From Trichothermofontia sichuanensis B231 (GTDB taxonomy: Bacteria; Cyanobacteriota; Cyanobacteriia; B231), in assembly GCF_026240635.1 (NCBI RefSeq), contig NZ_CP110848.1:2172501-2236500 (forward strand): a stretch of 64,000 nucleotides of DNA, in the 5' to 3' direction. The position numbers and the translations under genes are program-made. Positions 36,979 through 46,053 of the stretch are shown here, one piece after another. Position 1 is the stretch's first letter, and each line of letters opens with the position of its first letter. The notes under the pieces are model-generated. The model was given only the letters and a program-made list of their open reading frames with translations. It had not been told where the DNA came from and made no database searches.

Positions 36979-39900
36979 TCAACGGGGTGGGGGACAGGCG
37001 GCGGATTGGGGGGCAAGCCGATGGGCAGCCGGTGGGGTGATGGGAGTTGGGATGTTGATATCCCGCTGGTTGGCGACAAGGAGGATTTCGCCGCGATCGG
37101 TGACGACCCAACCCTGGGCCGGTACGATCGCCGGACGCTCCGTCCTCCGTATCTTCGTGTCTTCATGCCTGGGTGTTGATAATTCTGCCCGATGCCTGGG
37201 GGTCGATTCGCCTGGGGAGACGCGGTGCGAACGCGGGGTCACTGGCTCAATCCAGGTGAGCGGCGCTTCTCCTTGGGCCAGCAGTTCCTGGGGCGTGGGC
37301 GGCAACCCACCTCGGCCCGTGATCACAAATTCACTGTCCTGACCTTGCACACAGGCATTGGCCGCAATCAACGCCGCCGGATCAACCACATTTTCCGGTA
37401 ACTCCACCAATCCCTGACTGGGGTCAATCTCAGGGGTTTGGATCTCAACAATGCCACTGAAGGCTGGCCCCAATTCCGATGTGGCCGTAATATCGCTCGT
37501 CGGCGTGGCCTGGGTTCTAAACTCAGTCCCCAAAATCCCCTGGGCATTGATGATCACCCGTCCACCAAAACTTTCCTGAGCGTTGGCGGTGATATCACTG
37601 TTTTCCAGGGCGGCCAGGACCCCCGTAGCGATCGTGATATTGCCCCCCGTTGCCGTCCCGATCGCATTGGTCGTGATGTTGCTATGGCGGCGCAGTTGGA
37701 TATCCTGGGCCTGGAGGGTGATATTCCCCTGGCTACCGGTACTGGTCTCGGCCCGCAGGCTGGCATTCCGGTTCAACCGAATCGAGTCTGCCGTAATGCG
37801 CAAATCCCCAGCACTGCTAAACCCAGACGTATCACTAACCGAAATCTGAGCACCGTCTTCAACCCGCAGGATACCCGTCCTCGCCGTCAGGCTACCCGCT
37901 GTGCCAAAACCGCTCGGCTCAACCGTGGCAAACAGCCCCGTCGGGAAACCATTAGGAGACTGGCCGACCAGCCGAATGTGGTCCCGCGCCTCGACCTCAA
38001 CATTACCGGCATTGCCAAAGCCAAAGGTGGCCGCCAGAATCTGGGCACCGCTATTGAGGGTGAGGCGATCGGTCTCGACACTGAGATTACCCGCATCCCC
38101 CAGCGCATCGGCCTGCACCGAGGCCGTGATCAGGGAACTGTCCGCGAGGTCGATCGCTTGCTGCGCCAGAATCGCCAGATTCCCCCCATTGCCCTCGCCA
38201 AAGGTGTCCACCCCAATCTGGGCACCCCCCGTTAACCGCAGGCGATCGCCGACCACAGCCAAATTGCCCCCCTCCCCCGTCGCCCCGGTCTCCACTCGTG
38301 CCAACAAAGCACTGGGCGCAAAGCCCGTCGAATTTTTCCCCGTTAGTTCCACCGTATCAGCGGCCACCAACAAGTTCCCGGCATCGCCTTCGCCCTCCGT
38401 GCTGGCGGAAATTTGGGCACCGTCTCGCACCTGGAGTAGGGGCGTCATGATCGTCAAATCGCCGCCCCGACCCGTTGCACCGGTATCCACCTGGGCTGTA
38501 ACTAAACTAACGGTGCCATCAACAGCTTCCCCCAGCACCTGCATCGATTCCGTGGCTTCAATCGTCAAGCTCCCGGCGTTGCCTGCCCCCGCCGTACTCA
38601 CAGAAATCCGGGCACCGTCGCGGAGGGTCAGTTGACGTGTCTGGAGCGCCAGGTTGCCGCCGTTGCCGATCGCCCCCGACTCGACCGTAGCAAACAGGCC
38701 GCTAGGCGTATTGCCATCACTGGTTTCCCCCTGCAAGTCAATGCGATCGGCTACGATCACCAAATTCCCGGCATCCCCGGCCCCAAAGGTGGCCACACTC
38801 ACTTGGCCCCCGTCCCTAGCCCGCAGGCGATCAGCTTCGATCAACAGGTTGCCGCCAGCGCCCGTGGCATTCCTTTCAACCTGGGCATAGAGACCACTGG
38901 AGGTACGGGCATTCGCCGAGTTACCTTGCAGATCAATCTCGCCCGCCTGGACGACTAAATTCCCCGCATCTCCAGCGCCAAAGGTTCCTGCTGAGATTTG
39001 GGCACCGTCGCGCAACTGCAAACGGGGGGTGGTGATCAGCAAATCGCCCCCAGCCCCGGTGGCCTCGTCTCGGACTTCAGCAGTAATGCGGGTAGAGACC
39101 CCATCCGGAACTTGGCCCTGGAGCACGATTGCGTCACTGGCCTCAATCTGGACAAATCCAGCATCTCCCTGGCCAAAGGTACTGGCGCCAATCCGTGCTC
39201 CATCCTTAACTTCTAAGCGTCCGGTCTGAATTAGGAGGTTTCCCCCAGTCCCTGTAGCCTCCGCATTGACATCAGCGGTGAGGAAAGTATTGGCCCCGGC
39301 AACTTCCAGGTAATCACTGGCGATCGTTAAATTACCCGCATCGCCAAACCCAAAGGTATCAGCGGAAATGCGCCCACCGTTACGCAGGAAGAGGCGCGGG
39401 GTTTGGATCAAGGTATCGCCACCGTTGCCGGTTGCCGCTGGGTTCACTTGAGCACCCAGGAAACTACCATCCCCAGCAATCTCCACCCCATCGGTGGCTA
39501 TGACTTGCAAGCTCCCGGCATCCCCCCGGCCAAAGGTACTGGCCGTCACTTCCGCCCCATCAGTAATCAGTAGGCGTCCGGTTTCAATTTGCAGACTCCC
39601 CCCAGTTCCCGTGGCCTCAGCCCCCACCCGGGCACGCAGGCGGCTGCTGCTGAGGTTTTCACCGTCCTGAACGCGATCACGCACAATGACCGCATCGGTC
39701 GCCCGGATCAGAACCCTACCGGCATTCCCCTGGCCGAAGGTACCCGCGCCCACGATCCCGCCTCCGGTAATTTCCAAGCGGTTAGTGGTAATTTCCAGGT
39801 TGCCGCCGGTGCCCGTCGCTTCCGCACCAACATCAGCGGTGAGGAAGGTATCGATGCCGTCCACTTGCACGCAATCGCTGGCATTGATGACCAAATTTCC

Positions 39901-41895
39901 GGCATCCCCTTGGGCAAAGGTATCTGCCGAGATCCGACCGCCGTCGCGCAGGACAAGGCGCTGGGTGGTAAGGGTGGTGTCTCCCCCACGTCCCGTGGCC
40001 CCGGTATTAACCTGGGCACCCAGAAAACTCCCCCGGCCACTAATCTCCACGTCATTGGCAGTGAGGGCAATACTGCCCGCATCCCCCTCACCCGCTGTGC
40101 TGGCCGCGATCGTCGCGCCATTGGCAACGCGCAGGCGATCAGTGGCGATCGTCATCAGGCCCGCTTGCCCCCGTGCTTCGGCATTGACCTGGGCATAGAG
40201 GCCACTGGGACTATCCTGAAGGTCGATCGTTTGCGCCTGCAGCGTGAGGTTGCCCCCGTTACCGATGCCAAAGGTACTCACCGAAATCTGGCCCCCCTGG
40301 CTAATCTGTAACTGCTGAGTGGTGATATCCAAATTGCCGCCATTGCCAATCCCCCCCGGATTCACCTGGGCGTAGAGGCCACTGGCGGTAGCTCCATCCG
40401 GTGTGGTCCCCGCGATCGTGATGCGATCGGCAGTAACGCTCAGGTTGCCTGACTCCCCCTGCCCAAAGGTGTCGACGGCAATCAGCCCGCCATTACTTAG
40501 GGTTAATTGGGGGGTGGTGAGGATCAGATCGCCCCCATCCCCCGTTGCTTCGGCATTAACACGGGCAGACAGGGTACTGGTCGAGCCATCGGCAGCCACT
40601 CCATCCAGGGTGATCGATCGTGCCGCCCGGACCACCAGACTGCCCGCATCGCCATCGCCAAAGGTATCTGCAAACATCTGGGCACCGTCAAGGAGGGTGA
40701 GGTCGCCCGTGGTGATATCGAGGCTACCGCCCTGGCCCGTTGCCCCCGACTGCACCGAGGCAAACAGCCCACTCGGAAATCCCCCCCCATCTTCTCCGAT
40801 CGCCGTGATCCGGTCCGCCGTGACCGTTAAATTGCCCGCATTCCCCTGACCAAAGGTATCGACGTTAATTTGTGCCCCCTCGCTGAGGTGGACTTCCGGG
40901 GCAGCGATCGTGATATCCCCGCCACTGCCAGTTGCTCCGGCAGCCACCTGGGCGGCAATATTCCCCCCGACCATTGTTAAGCGTTCGGTCAGCTGGAGGT
41001 TAATGCTGCCCCCGGTCTTCTCTCCTAGGGCATTGGCATCAATTTTGGAATCTCCCAAGAGGGTTAAGTTGCGGCTATAGAGATTGATATTGCCGCCATC
41101 GGTGATGGTGATCGTGCTTCCCTGGAGCAGTTGGGTGTCGCGAAATTGTTGGACCGTTGTGGGCGCAAGGGTGAGAAAATTATCGCTAAAATCCAGACCC
41201 ACTTGTTCGTTGGTAGCAACACTAGCTAATTCGATCTGAGCAACGGTTGCTGATAGTTGAGCGCGATCGAAGGTGAGATCTCCCCCGACTAGGGCTAGGG
41301 TCTGATCCGGTTGAATGGCTAAACCTGGAGAGCGGGATTGGACCAGAATTGGGGCGGGGTTATCGCGGAAGCGCAGCCCGATCGGGATATTAATCGCTAA
41401 CAGTGGGGGTGGCGCTGGGTTGCTGGCGCTGAATTCAAAATTATCGAAGACAACCCGATCAGCCGTTGACCCGACAAATGAACCGGCCAGATCAAGGCGG
41501 GCGTTGGGACCAAAAACAATACCATTCGGGTTAATCAAAAACAGGTTAGCAGTGCCCAAAACGCCTAGAGTGCCCAAAATATTGGAGCGATTGGCCCCCG
41601 TTACCCGGCTGAGAATATTCTCAATCCCCGTCGGGTTGGCGAAATAGACCCCGCGATTCTCCCCCACATTAAAGTCTTGGAAGCTGTGGAATAAATGGCT
41701 GCCCCGGCTAGCCCCGCCCTCTATGCGATCGCTGGGCATGCCGTTAATGACCGCCGGTTGCACAACGGAGTTTTCTGACCCCAGGCTGTGATCGGGGATG
41801 ACCTGCCCAGAACTGGGGGTGCTCAGGAGTAACCATAAACCTGGAACGGTCAGGATTACCAGGAGGGTAGGGGGCAGGGGCGAAGACATAGGCAT
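36979..41895 (-). CDS. Filamentous-hemagglutinin-type two-partner secretion exoprotein (TpsA)
   Basis: This 1638-residue protein has a signal peptide (LPPTLLVILTVPGLWLLLSTPSSG). The TPS secretion domain follows (FHSFQDFNVGENRGVYFANP, SRVTGANRSNILGTLGV, NLFLINPNGIVFGPNARLDLAGSF). Around twenty degenerate repeats of 45-70 residues come next, pattern GATGxGGxLxITTxxLxLRDGAQISAxTFGxGDAGNL, expected to form a right-handed beta-helix. The C-terminal Pro/Arg-rich tail follows the VDPAALIAANAC motif common in cyanobacterial members. Export needs a TpsB outer-membrane transporter, not present in this window. A surface adhesin or matrix role is likely. The start may be 41895 or 41889. Confidence 0.92.
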   Translation of the reverse strand: MPMSSPLPPTLLVILTVPGLWLLLSTPSSGQVIPDHSLGSENSVVQPAVINGMPSDRIEGGASRGSHLFHSFQDFNVGENRGVYFANPTGIENILSRVTGANRSNILGTLGVLGTANLFLINPNGIVFGPNARLDLAGSFVGSTADRVVFDNFEFSASNPAPPPLLAINIPIGLRFRDNPAPILVQSRSPGLAIQPDQTLALVGGDLTFDRAQLSATVAQIELASVATNEQVGLDFSDNFLTLAPTTVQQFRDTQLLQGSTITITDGGNINLYSRNLTLLGDSKIDANALGEKTGGSINLQLTERLTMVGGNIAAQVAAGATGSGGDITIAAPEVHLSEGAQINVDTFGQGNAGNLTVTADRITAIGEDGGGFPSGLFASVQSGATGQGGSLDITTGDLTLLDGAQMFADTFGDGDAGSLVVRAARSITLDGVAADGSTSTLSARVNAEATGDGGDLILTTPQLTLSNGGLIAVDTFGQGESGNLSVTADRITIAGTTPDGATASGLYAQVNPGGIGNGGNLDITTQQLQISQGGQISVSTFGIGNGGNLTLQAQTIDLQDSPSGLYAQVNAEARGQAGLMTIATDRLRVANGATIAASTAGEGDAGSIALTANDVEISGRGSFLGAQVNTGATGRGGDTTLTTQRLVLRDGGRISADTFAQGDAGNLVINASDCVQVDGIDTFLTADVGAEATGTGGNLEITTNRLEITGGGIVGAGTFGQGNAGRVLIRATDAVIVRDRVQDGENLSSSRLRARVGAEATGTGGSLQIETGRLLITDGAEVTASTFGRGDAGSLQVIATDGVEIAGDGSFLGAQVNPAATGNGGDTLIQTPRLFLRNGGRISADTFGFGDAGNLTIASDYLEVAGANTFLTADVNAEATGTGGNLLIQTGRLEVKDGARIGASTFGQGDAGFVQIEASDAIVLQGQVPDGVSTRITAEVRDEATGAGGDLLITTPRLQLRDGAQISAGTFGAGDAGNLVVQAGEIDLQGNSANARTSSGLYAQVERNATGAGGNLLIEADRLRARDGGQVSVATFGAGDAGNLVIVADRIDLQGETSDGNTPSGLFATVESGAIGNGGNLALQTRQLTLRDGARISVSTAGAGNAGSLTIEATESMQVLGEAVDGTVSLVTAQVDTGATGRGGDLTIMTPLLQVRDGAQISASTEGEGDAGNLLVAADTVELTGKNSTGFAPSALLARVETGATGEGGNLAVVGDRLRLTGGAQIGVDTFGEGNGGNLAILAQQAIDLADSSLITASVQADALGDAGNLSVETDRLTLNSGAQILAATFGFGNAGNVEVEARDHIRLVGQSPNGFPTGLFATVEPSGFGTAGSLTARTGILRVEDGAQISVSDTSGFSSAGDLRITADSIRLNRNASLRAETSTGSQGNITLQAQDIQLRRHSNITTNAIGTATGGNITIATGVLAALENSDITANAQESFGGRVIINAQGILGTEFRTQATPTSDITATSELGPAFSGIVEIQTPEIDPSQGLVELPENVVDPAALIAANACVQGQDSEFVITGRGGLPPTPQELLAQGEAPLTWIEPVTPRSHRVSPGESTPRHRAELSTPRHEDTKIRRTERPAIVPAQGWVVTDRGEILLVANQRDINIPTPITPPAAHRLAPQSAACPPPR

Positions 41896-42482
41896 ACTCC
41901 ACTAGCAGTCGGTGAGCGGTTGTTGCTGAGCGAATGGGGGGGCAGATGCTGAATGGCGGCAGCGGGCTAGGTGTCTGCTCTTAACCATACCCTGAGTGTT
42001 CTCCCCAGGATACCCAAGCACGCTAGGGGGCAGCGAGGGTAACCGCAGTTTTCATCAGGAATTCCCCTTTGGTTTCGTCCAGTCGAGGGGAGCAATCGAG
42101 ATTGAGTGAATTATTGAGTCAATGTATCGGCCCCATCGCCTTAGCGCAATTGCGTCCTGTTTTGCTCCTCCTTTAAAAAATTTAGATAAAATTCAAGAAA
42201 GTGACTTCCCATTGGCAATAATTCACGATCAATGAGGTCTGGTCACGATGGGTCAAGCCTTTCAGGTCAGGAATGGGTTCACCCTCTCCCCATTGGAATC
42301 TTGCGCCATTGGAATCTTGCGATAGCTGTTGGCAATAGTCGTTCGCGCTCCTCAGTGTGTATTTACTCAAGGTGTTTTCCTGAAGCAATTGCCCATTAAG
42401 AGTAGGTAAGCCGTGGGTGTCCCTGCCAACCTTGGTGAACCCAGAACAGACCGTTGCCTGCTGGCTGAGAAGGAGGCCAATT
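41896..42482. other. Intergenic region with a 16-bp tandem duplication
   Basis: This region lies between the divergent hemagglutinin and PIN genes. CCATTGGAATCTTGCG is repeated perfectly at 42290-42305 and 42306-42321. An antisense frame at 42182-42523 overlaps the PIN start and has no protein-like pattern, so I do not call it. Confidence 0.6.
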
Positions 42483-43352
42483 ATGCCAAATTTGCCATCC
42501 ATTTGTTTACTGTTTGATACCACGGCCCTCCTAGCGGGGAAAACCCGTGACTGGCAAGACTATGCCAAACTGGGGACCTGCTATCTGCCCCAGGTGGTGT
42601 TGGACGAAATGGCCTTCTTGTGCGATCGGGCGGTAGAACCAGCCCAGGAACTGACGGCCCGCGAGTTTCGCCGCTTTCATCGCCACAGTGGGTGGCAGGT
42701 GACCACAGCTACGGCCAGGCATCCCCAACTAGAGGGATCCAGTAGTGGGCGCGAGTTGAGTAAAAAAGCCCGGCTCCTGCTTGCCACAGCGGAGTCGGCC
42801 TATGGGCTATCCCAAACGCTGCCGGATTGTCTGGTGGTGGTGGTCTCCAATGATCAAAATCTGCGGCGGCGGGTGGATCATCTCAAAGCCCCTAATCTGT
42901 GTGCGATTCCTGTGGCCAGCCTGGTACAGTGGGTGCGATCGCACCAACGGCCTGCTAATGTGGTGCAAAAGCTTCAGGGAATGCTACAAACAGAAGCTGT
43001 GCAGGCGGGGATGTTGAACCTGAGCACACCCAAAACCCCCCTCCCGGAGGCTCAGACGCCAGGACAGTTGCTGACCGATCGCCAGGGACGCAGCCACAGG
43101 ACAGCTACCCAACCCCGGCGGCATCCCCGCAAAGGGGGAGTTGCTCCCGTCGTTAATCCGGCCAACCTCAAGCAGCGCCTCACGCCCCGCCAGCCCGGCG
43201 TTCTCTCGCAGGTTCTCTCTTTTACTACTGCCCTCACCAGTACGGTGGTGGCCCTAGTTTTGATATGGGCCTTGATCCAACCGAGTAGCTTTCAGCGAAC
43301 GTGGCGACAGTTTGGCCTCCCGCCACTGCCTGGTCAGTCGACTAACCGTTAG
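42483..43352 (+). CDS. PIN-domain putative ribonuclease with C-terminal membrane segment
   Basis: From ATG 42483 the protein starts MPNLPSICLLFDTTALLAG, placing the first PIN aspartate in strand 1. Other metal-site candidates are the glutamate in VVLDEMAFL and the aspartate in VVVSNDQNLRRRV. The PIN domain covers about residues 1-165. A Pro/Arg-rich linker follows, then one hydrophobic segment (SFTTALTSTVVALVLIWAL) at about residue 255, so the nuclease would face the cytoplasm from the membrane. It is not paired with an antitoxin. The next gene, DUF790, starts 20 bp downstream and is probably co-transcribed. Confidence 0.82.
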   Translation: MPNLPSICLLFDTTALLAGKTRDWQDYAKLGTCYLPQVVLDEMAFLCDRAVEPAQELTAREFRRFHRHSGWQVTTATARHPQLEGSSSGRELSKKARLLLATAESAYGLSQTLPDCLVVVVSNDQNLRRRVDHLKAPNLCAIPVASLVQWVRSHQRPANVVQKLQGMLQTEAVQAGMLNLSTPKTPLPEAQTPGQLLTDRQGRSHRTATQPRRHPRKGGVAPVVNPANLKQRLTPRQPGVLSQVLSFTTALTSTVVALVLIWALIQPSSFQRTWRQFGLPPLPGQSTNR

Positions 43353-43371
43353 GGCAGGGTGACACTATCCC

Positions 43372-44625
43372 ATGCTGCCTTCGGAGTTATTGCTGCATCG
43401 CTATGTGGGGGAAACGATCGTCCCCAAACGGGTGCCGCTGGATGGGAAACATCGGGCGATCGCCCAAGCCATTATTGATTGTTGCCAACAATACCAGGGC
43501 AAATCCCAGGGGGATCTCGATCGTCAACTGGCTGCATTGGAAGGCCATAGTCCCAACTACCGCTTTCAGCGGGGGCTAGTCCATCTGCTCAAATCCGGGT
43601 TTTGTACGTTTGAGGTTATCAGTCCCGTTGATCCGGCTGTACTACGCCAACGGGTGTTTACGTTGGCGGCTGAGACAGCACCCAGTCCGCAGCAGACACT
43701 GACCATCCTGGGTAACCTGGCCACCACCCTCAGCCATGAATTGGGGCAAGAGGTGCGGGTGGAGCAACTTCGGGCGGGGTTGTATGCCGATTTACCGGAA
43801 AATCGGATTTTGACGGCCTTTGAGCCGCCCACTGCCGATGCGCTTCTCCATCGGTATAACCTCTCCCAGGTGCAGGGTATTTTCTATCGGGCTACCCAGG
43901 TCACCATCAATGCTCACCGCAATGATCCGGGCGAATATAAACTCCTGTTTCGCTACCTCAAACTGTTTCAACTGATGGCCTATATTGAAGGCGATGCGGA
44001 TCACGGCTTTACGATCACGATCGATGGTCCTACGAGTTTATTTAAACCCAGTACCCGGTATGGGTTAGCGATCGCCAAACTGCTCCCGGCCCTGCTCCAC
44101 GTCAGCAAATGGAGCCTCCATGCCACTTTGCAAATGCGGGATGCCTATAGCCAGCGGCCCCGTACCGGACGCTTTAGCCTGAGTTCCGATTGCGGCTTGG
44201 TCAGCCACTACCCTGCCGGTAAACCCTATGACAGTCTGCTCGAAGCCGCATTTGTCGATCGTTGGCAGCAATTAAAAACGGATTGGCGACTGGAGCGGGA
44301 GGTGGATTTAATCCCGATTCCAGGGAGTGTTATGATTCCCGACTTTCGCCTAGTGCATCCTGACGGGCGCACGGCGCTGCTCGAAATCGTAGGTTACTGG
44401 CGATCGGAATATCTACGCAAAAAGCTTGCCCAGGTCCGGCAAGTGGGGGACATTCCTTTGATCCTAGCCATCTCCGAACGTCTTAACCTGGAAAAAGCGG
44501 GCATCAATCCCCAGCAGATTCCCGTACCCACAGTGTGGTTTAAGGATAAATTGCAGCCCAAAGCAGTGTTGACAGCCCTGGAAAACGCAGTCTGGCACAA
44601 CCCATCTCAAGCTAATCTCACTTAA
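43372..44625 (+). CDS. DUF790 family nuclease (Bax1-like)
   Basis: This 417-residue protein has the DUF790 N-terminal block LPSELLLHRYVGETIVPKRV and a conserved middle (RYNLSQVQGIFYRATQVTI; GDADHGFTITIDGPTSLF). The C-terminal PD-(D/E)xK-like core is MIPDFRLVHPDGRTALLEIVGYWRS, with D, E and a following lysine-rich helix. Archaeal Bax1 of this family is a structure-specific nuclease that partners the XPB helicase in nucleotide excision repair. No XPB-type helicase gene lies in this window. The coupling with the PIN gene upstream suggests a nucleic-acid processing unit. Confidence 0.85.
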   Translation: MLPSELLLHRYVGETIVPKRVPLDGKHRAIAQAIIDCCQQYQGKSQGDLDRQLAALEGHSPNYRFQRGLVHLLKSGFCTFEVISPVDPAVLRQRVFTLAAETAPSPQQTLTILGNLATTLSHELGQEVRVEQLRAGLYADLPENRILTAFEPPTADALLHRYNLSQVQGIFYRATQVTINAHRNDPGEYKLLFRYLKLFQLMAYIEGDADHGFTITIDGPTSLFKPSTRYGLAIAKLLPALLHVSKWSLHATLQMRDAYSQRPRTGRFSLSSDCGLVSHYPAGKPYDSLLEAAFVDRWQQLKTDWRLEREVDLIPIPGSVMIPDFRLVHPDGRTALLEIVGYWRSEYLRKKLAQVRQVGDIPLILAISERLNLEKAGINPQQIPVPTVWFKDKLQPKAVLTALENAVWHNPSQANLT

Positions 44626-44646
44626 GCTGATCTCCGTAGACCGTGT

Positions 44647-44808
44647 CCCCTTGATCGACTGACAAAACCCGTAGTACCCTCACCCCAACCCCTCGCCCAG
44701 AGCAAGCGAGGTGCTCATCAAACCAGGGGTTACGGTTCAAGTCCCTTCGCCCCTGGTGGGAGAAGGGATTTAGGGACGAGGGGCCAAGATTTGTCAGCTA
44801 ACCAAGGG
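44647..44808. repeat. Dispersed repeat family D copy 3
   Basis: The left end is CCCCTTGATCGACTGACAAAAC and the right end, reverse-complemented, is CCCTTGGTTAGCTGACAAAT. The interior TACCCTCACCCCAACCCCTCGC matches the copies at 2886 and 24743. Its right end runs into the 5' region of the next gene. Confidence 0.6.
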
Positions 44809-44844
44809 ATCGATACTCAAATTGTTCATAAGGATAGCAAACGC

Positions 44845-45726
44845 GTGCGTATCTTATTCACGATTCCCCATTACTTCAATCCAGACGGCGGTCGCCACGG
44901 CTCACGCCGGAAACATCCCAAACCCCGCTTGCAAGCACTCAGCTTAAACCTAGCTGCCCTACATCAGCTATTTAGCCAATCCCAGGTGATGATTGACGTG
45001 AGCCAGCGGGTAGCCCATCCGGTCAATCCAATTCATGCTGGGGATATCGACATTGTGATTTGCACAACTCCCAATCACCACTTATTGGATCAGTTATCCC
45101 TACCCGACTATTTCTCCTATCATCATCACCCCAAAAAAGTCAATCCATTCTTATTAGGATTTGAGTGTCAAGCAGTACTGCGAGACTGCCTAGGTCAGTA
45201 TGACTATTACTGTTTTCTGGAAGATGATCTGATTCTCCATGATCCCTGGTTTTTTATCAAACTAGATTGGTTTACTCAACAGGTAGGTCCCCTCAGCCTT
45301 CTTCAACCTAATCGCTATGAAATCTCGGTTGAAACTCGTGTTGCCAAAGCTTACATTGATGGTAACCTCTCACCAGAGGTAACGGCTCCGTTCCAAAATG
45401 TTCAGGAAATGCCGCAAGTCCAGGCTTCCTTCCTCGGTATGCCCATGACATTTGAGCGGGCACTGAACCCCCACGCTGGCTGTTATTTCCTCAATCAGGC
45501 CCAAATGGCGCATTGGGTCAAGCAACCCCACTTCCTCGATCGCAATACCCAGTTTATCGGTCCATTGGAAAGTGCTGCTACCCTGGGAATCATGAAAACA
45601 TTTCGGGTTTATAAACCCATTGCTCAACAGGCGAGTTTTCTGGAAATTCAACACTTTGGTAAGGGATTTATCGGCCTTATTGGCTCCGAAATCACACTGG
45701 CAACCTCACCCCAAACGACTCTTTAG
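44845..45726 (+). CDS. Glycosyltransferase-like protein
   Basis: The protein opens VRILFTIPHYFNPDGG and carries a DxD-like metal/nucleotide-sugar motif in YYCFLEDDLILHDPWFF. It also has the acceptor-side block PHAGCYFLNQAQMAHWV and a late SFLEIQHFGKG. This organisation resembles uncharacterised cyanobacterial family 2/GT-A-like glycosyltransferases. Substrate unknown. I prefer the GTG at 44845, with AAGGATA just upstream. An alternative TTG at 44791 lies inside the family D repeat terminus and would code for repeat sequence. Confidence 0.65.
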   Translation: MRILFTIPHYFNPDGGRHGSRRKHPKPRLQALSLNLAALHQLFSQSQVMIDVSQRVAHPVNPIHAGDIDIVICTTPNHHLLDQLSLPDYFSYHHHPKKVNPFLLGFECQAVLRDCLGQYDYYCFLEDDLILHDPWFFIKLDWFTQQVGPLSLLQPNRYEISVETRVAKAYIDGNLSPEVTAPFQNVQEMPQVQASFLGMPMTFERALNPHAGCYFLNQAQMAHWVKQPHFLDRNTQFIGPLESAATLGIMKTFRVYKPIAQQASFLEIQHFGKGFIGLIGSEITLATSPQTTL

Positions 45727-45772
45727 CCTTGCTAAATTGTGGGCACTAATGCAGTAAACATTAAAGTTTTGT

Positions 45773-45884
45773 GGCTCTCCTGAGTTTATGGTGGGGGCGC
45801 TACGCGCCCCCACCATAAACTCAACGTTTCCGATCGTTTATTTGTAGTTGCTGATACTGTTTACCCCAAAATCCCAGAAGAGCC
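45773..45884. mobile_element. 112-bp non-autonomous element, family A copy 2 (inverted)
   Basis: The ends are GGCTCTCCTGAGTTTATGG and, reverse-complemented, GGCTCTTCTGGGATTTTGG. Flanking 8-mers are AGTTTTGT (45765-45772) and AGTTTCGC (45885-45892), 6 of 8 identical. The left half is a near-perfect hairpin (GAGTTTATGGTGGGGGCGC against GCGCCCCCACCATAAACTC). It is almost identical to the reverse complement of 54588-54699. It lies 46 bp after the glycosyltransferase stop codon. Confidence 0.9.
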
Positions 45885-45907
45885 AGTTTCGCAGCGTTGG
45901 TTGTATC

Positions 45908-46053
45908 GTCATTGCCATTTAGGCTGAAACAGCACCCTCACCCCCAGCCCCTCTCCCAGAACTTCACGAGGAGAGAGGAGAGAGAAAAGAGAACAGAGAT
46001 AGTCGCTCAGTTGCCCTCACTGCTCACTGCTCTATCCTCATTCCTAAATCCCT
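45908..46053. repeat. Partial family C repeat joined to family E motif
   Basis: 45908-45960 is the family C end (GTCATTGCCATTTAGGCTG...). 45993-46053 is family E (GATAGTCGCTCAGTTGCCC and onward), as at 2956 and 61008. Family E overlaps the 3' end of the GvpL/F gene, so the gene's last codons derive from the repeat. Confidence 0.6.

Noticed and set aside
42182-42523. Minus-strand frame of 113 codons
   Set aside because: It overlaps the PIN start, spans the 16-bp duplication and shows no recognisable pattern.
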